Shown here piece after piece: positions 31,144-33,605 of a stretch of DNA of 33,605 nt. The position numbers were made by a program, and so were the translations under genes. The notes beneath the pieces were generated by a model. The model was not told the DNA's origin, did no database searches, and saw only the letters and a list, made by a program, of their open reading frames with translations. Origin of the DNA: Lentisphaerae bacterium RIFOXYC12_FULL_60_16 (GTDB lineage: Bacteria; Verrucomicrobiota; Kiritimatiellia; UBA8416; YA12-FULL-60-10); NCBI GenBank assembly GCA_001803315.1, contig MHBQ01000111.1, positions 34,200-67,804 of the forward strand, given 5' to 3'. Within the stretch, counting starts at the first letter, position 1; every line of letters starts with the position of its first letter.

Positions 31144-32568
31144 TCAGTAGGCGTTCTTCCGTGCCACCAGCGTACGTAACAGCACCTTGAAATCCAGCGA
31201 CAAGGACCAGTTCTCCAAATAATACAGGTCATACTTGATCCGGTCCTCGATGCTGGTATTGCCGCGCAACCCGTTCACCTGCGCCCATCCGGTCATCCCC
31301 GGCTTGTACATGTGCCGCCACATGTAGCGGCCGATGTCCTCCTTGAATTTTTCCACGAAATGCGGCCGCTCCGGACGCGGCCCGACCAGGCTCATATCGC
31401 CCCGGAAGACATTCCACAACTGCGGCAATTCATCCAGGTTCCAGCGCCGCAGGAATCCACCCACCGGTGTCACGCGCGGATCGTTCTCCCGGGTGAATAC
31501 GGGGCCGGTTCCCACTTCGGCATCGACCCGCATGGTCCGCAACTTGTAGATGTTGAACTGACGGCCCTTCTCCCCGCACCGTTCCTGCGCATAGAAAACC
31601 GGGCCGCGTGACGTATACCTGACGGCCAGCGCGGCCAGGGCCACAACCGGTGATGCTACAACCATCAGGATGACCGACCCGACCGCGTCCTCGATCCGCT
31701 TCAGTACCCGGGGCCAGAAATGATCCAGGGGCCACGGCTTCACCCCCAGCAGGGGGATGTCGTCCAACGACTGCACATCCATGCTGACCGTCAACAGGCG
31801 GAACAGGTCCGGCACCATGTTAAAATCCACCAGGTTACGCTCGCACAGGATCAGGATTTCCATGATCCGGTTATGCGGCAATCCATGGCCGGCCAGCATC
31901 AACTGGTCCACCTGGCTGGACTCGATGCAAAACTTCAGGTCTTCCAGACCACCCCGGATATCCTCCGCCCGGATCGAGGGATCCGGCGGTTGTTCATCCG
32001 TTCGGAGGAACCCCACGACCACGGCACGCAACATGGGTTCGCGGGCAATCGCCCGGCGCAGGTGCGCCGCCACCGAATCAGTCCCGACAATCAACACCCG
32101 GTTCCGCGACCCGCTGTGCCGCGCCAGGTTCCATTCGATCCGGAACATCGCGTAGCGTTCCAGGACCAGGAAGGCGGAAATGGTCGCTGCGGCCAGCAGG
32201 ATGACCAGACGGGAAAATTCCACGCCATCCGGCAATTCGTTCTGAACGGCAAACGCCAGCACCACGGTCAACACCACACCGATCATGACCCCCCGCACCA
32301 TGCGTGGAATCTTGTTCACGAAGGACCCTATCTGGGGGCGTATGTACAAACCCAGGGACCGGTTAACCGCAAGAAACAACAGCGTGGCAACGGTTGCACC
32401 GATGGCATACAGGGCATAATAATAATCCGGCGGCGCATGGCGGATCGGGAACCATCCGCTGTCAAACCGTATCCAGGTGGCCAGCATGAACCCGCCGAAT
32501 ACCGCCAGCGCATCCATGATACCGGCGGCCAGGCTGAGCAGGACATCCGCTGAATGACGTTTTCTCAT
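31144..32568 (-). CDS. Exopolysaccharide polyprenyl-phosphate sugar phosphotransferase (WcaJ/WbaP-type)
   Basis: 474 residues, the usual length for polyisoprenyl-phosphate hexose-1-phosphate transferases. Four N-terminal membrane segments (about 10-135) are followed by a CoA-binding-like domain (V-L-I-V-G-T-D at about 168), a further hydrophobic hairpin ([10 protein letters not shown]) and the catalytic Bac_transf domain. Its marks are [46 protein letters not shown] and [12 protein letters not shown]. It moves a hexose-1-phosphate from a UDP-sugar to undecaprenyl phosphate, the first step of capsule or exopolysaccharide repeat-unit assembly. It leads the two-gene unit with the DUF212 protein. 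Confidence 0.93.
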   Translation of the reverse strand: MRKRHSADVLLSLAAGIMDALAVFGGFMLATWIRFDSGWFPIRHAPPDYYYALYAIGATVATLLFLAVNRSLGLYIRPQIGSFVNKIPRMVRGVMIGVVLTVVLAFAVQNELPDGVEFSRLVILLAAATISAFLVLERYAMFRIEWNLARHSGSRNRVLIVGTDSVAAHLRRAIAREPMLRAVVVGFLRTDEQPPDPSIRAEDIRGGLEDLKFCIESSQVDQLMLAGHGLPHNRIMEILILCERNLVDFNMVPDLFRLLTVSMDVQSLDDIPLLGVKPWPLDHFWPRVLKRIEDAVGSVILMVVASPVVALAALAVRYTSRGPVFYAQERCGEKGRQFNIYKLRTMRVDAEVGTGPVFTRENDPRVTPVGGFLRRWNLDELPQLWNVFRGDMSLVGPRPERPHFVEKFKEDIGRYMWRHMYKPGMTGWAQVNGLRGNTSIEDRIKYDLYYLENWSLSLDFKVLLRTLVARKNAY

Positions 32569-32578
32569 GATCGCGGGT

Positions 32579-32606
32579 ACTATACCGCCTTTCCCCGGAA
32601 CGCAAA
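32579..32606 (-). promoter_or_regulatory. Candidate promoter of the sugar-transferase gene, very short leader
   Basis: TATAGT (32584-32579) is a five-of-six -10; TTTGCG (32606-32601) at 16 bp is a weak -35. The predicted start at 32572 leaves four bases before the ATG at 32568 and no Shine-Dalgarno site. The rest of the 72-bp spacer holds the palindrome CACCATGGTG followed by GTGGTGGGTTTT on the minus strand, which could end AraC-gene transcription but is not a clean terminator. Confidence 0.42.
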
Positions 32607-32640
32607 GCCAAAACCCACCACACCATGGTGCCGTTGGTTT

Positions 32641-33534
32641 TCATTTCTCGACTTTCAACTGGTGCATCCGGTATTCACGCGGCGAGACCCCGAACTGCTT
32701 CCTGAATACACGGGCAAAATAGTTGCTGTCCTGGAACCCCGACTGAAAGGCGACATCGGTAATGGACAGAGCCGGACTTTGCAGGAGTACCTGTGCCTGG
32801 TCCAACCGGCCGCGGAGCAGGTGATTGATGGGCGATCCACAACCCGAGGCCCGGAACACCCGCTGGAACGTGCTTCTCGACATGCCCGCCAGGGCGGCAA
32901 GTTCCGTCAACCGAACCCGTCGGACCGGATTGGCCTTTAAAAAGGCAAACACCCCGGAAAGACGGGTATCCGGGATGTTGGATGCTTGCAGCGGCCGTGC
33001 GGTGGTGGAAAGATGATGGATCAGGCAGATAAAACGCCGTCGCGCTACGCTTTCCCATTCCCCCTCACGGCCGGAAATGACTGCATGAAGACGCTGGGCA
33101 AGTTGCTTGGCTTTACGGAAATCGGAGGTATCCAGCCGGGCACGGTTGTGGTAGGCAGGGTTTCGGCAGCCATCCATTTCCGGCTCCACCAACTGCCGGA
33201 ACCCCGGCAAGTTCCGAACCATGCGCGGCAACCGGTTCAGGTCACCGGTCTCGAAGAGGATATTGGTCAGTTCAAAATCCTCCAGGGGAATATAGCGGTG
33301 GGAACGACATGGGTGGATCACCAGGACATCACCCGGACCTACCCGGATTTGTTCCCCGCCAGTCACATGGATCCCCGCTCCGCAAGTGATCAGAACCAGT
33401 TCGTGAAAGGTATGCCGGTGAAAGTAGGAATGCCCCACCCCGGGCGTGTGCAGTACATTCAGGATGACATTGATGCTAAATCGCTTAACCGGATAGGAAC
33501 TATCCCGTGTATATAGCTTCACAAGCCCCCACAA
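32641..33534 (-). CDS. AraC family transcriptional regulator
   Basis: 297 residues if the TTG at 33534 is used (AAGG seven bases upstream) or 293 from the GTG at 33522. Residues 15-130 form a cupin-type AraC ligand-binding domain (H-R-H-T-F-H-E-L-V, G-P-G-D-V-L-V-I-H-P). The C-terminal 100 residues are two helix-turn-helix motifs: L-T-E-L-A-A-L-A-G-M-S-R-S-T-F-Q-R-V-F and I-T-D-V-A-F-Q-S-G-F-Q-D-S-N-Y-F-A-R-V-F-R-K-x-F-G-x-S-P, the latter the AraC signature. It probably binds a sugar and activates a catabolic operon. Candidates in the window are the PL26 operon, whose promoter lacks a -35, or genes outside. It is not in an obvious operon with the sugar transferase 72 bp downstream. Confidence 0.9.
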   Translation of the reverse strand: MWGLVKLYTRDSSYPVKRFSINVILNVLHTPGVGHSYFHRHTFHELVLITCGAGIHVTGGEQIRVGPGDVLVIHPCRSHRYIPLEDFELTNILFETGDLNRLPRMVRNLPGFRQLVEPEMDGCRNPAYHNRARLDTSDFRKAKQLAQRLHAVISGREGEWESVARRRFICLIHHLSTTARPLQASNIPDTRLSGVFAFLKANPVRRVRLTELAALAGMSRSTFQRVFRASGCGSPINHLLRGRLDQAQVLLQSPALSITDVAFQSGFQDSNYFARVFRKQFGVSPREYRMHQLKVEK

Positions 33535-33545
33535 ATAATGACCTT

Positions 33546-33574
33546 ATTGTGCTAATCAATGATACAATTGTCAA
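33546..33574 (-). promoter_or_regulatory. Candidate promoter of the AraC-family gene
   Basis: On the minus strand a perfect TTGACA (33574-33569) is 17 bp from CACAAT (33551-33546), with a start near 33539. That start would leave five bases before the TTG or 17 before the GTG start; the GTG then has GGGGG in front of it. The region is clearly AT-richer than the rest of the window. Confidence 0.5.
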
Positions 33575-33580
33575 GGCGTC

Positions 33581-33594
33581 AGAACACCGGTTCT
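33581..33594. promoter_or_regulatory. Short inverted repeat upstream of the AraC-family promoter
   Basis: AGAAC-ACCG-GTTCT is a 5+4+5 inverted repeat seven bases upstream of the -35. It is in a position for an autoregulatory or activator site, but is short enough to occur by chance. Confidence 0.22.
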
Positions 33595-33605
33595 GCTAGG
33601 ATAAG

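Overview
The window is a gene-dense, GC-rich bacterial chromosome segment of about 25 protein genes. No tRNA, rRNA, insertion sequence, phage gene or CRISPR array was seen. Gene content suggests a polysaccharide-degrading member of the PVC group, most plausibly Kiritimatiellota or a relative. The clues are intracellular uronide lyases, paralogous ceramidase-N-terminal-like proteins, xylose-isomerase-like TIM barrels, a URO-D-like protein, a Gfo/Idh/MocA oxidoreductase and a large secreted beta-helix/PKD protein. This taxonomic call is inference from gene content only; no marker gene was available.

Layout. (1) 1-2118, + strand: end of an envelope polysaccharide cluster (glycosyltransferase tail, small secreted carbohydrate-binding-like protein, O-antigen-ligase-like protein). 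(2) 2085-7996, - strand: a four-gene uronate-type catabolic operon in the order giant flavin/Fe-S oxidoreductase, hydroxyacid dehydrogenase, sugar isomerase/epimerase, UxaC. (3) 8156-9522: a PAS-GGDEF diguanylate cyclase convergent with a ferritin-like protein. (4) 9600-13523, - strand: trpEGDC, with a sigma70-like promoter placed so that trpE would be leaderless. (5) 13601-15028: a Gfo/Idh/MocA oxidoreductase and a short divergent spacer holding four hairpins, two forming a REP/BIME-like pair. (6) 15027-19052: a secreted protein built from three beta-helix modules and two PKD-like linkers. (7) 19091-23629: a heparinase II/III-like lyase divergent from an NAD-epimerase and MFS-exporter pair; their shared spacer carries two inverted repeats. 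(8) 23617-30493, - strand: a tight five-gene operon in the order PL26/YetA-like exo-lyase, ceramidase-like B, TIM-barrel epimerase, ceramidase-like A, URO-D-like. (9) 30651-33534, - strand: DUF212 PAP2-like protein, polyprenyl-phosphate sugar transferase and an AraC regulator.

How the parts may work together. Regions 2, 7 and 8 look like cytoplasmic processing of uronic-acid oligosaccharides. Two lyases without signal peptides would cleave imported oligomers. The TIM-barrel enzymes and oxidoreductases would remodel the sugars, and UxaC would isomerise glucuronate or galacturonate to the ketouronate. Regions 1 and 9 are envelope or exopolysaccharide synthesis. The most original element is operon 8: two ceramidase-fold paralogues that keep the zinc ligands but lack the serine nucleophile motif, translated with an exo-rhamnogalacturonan-lyase-like enzyme.
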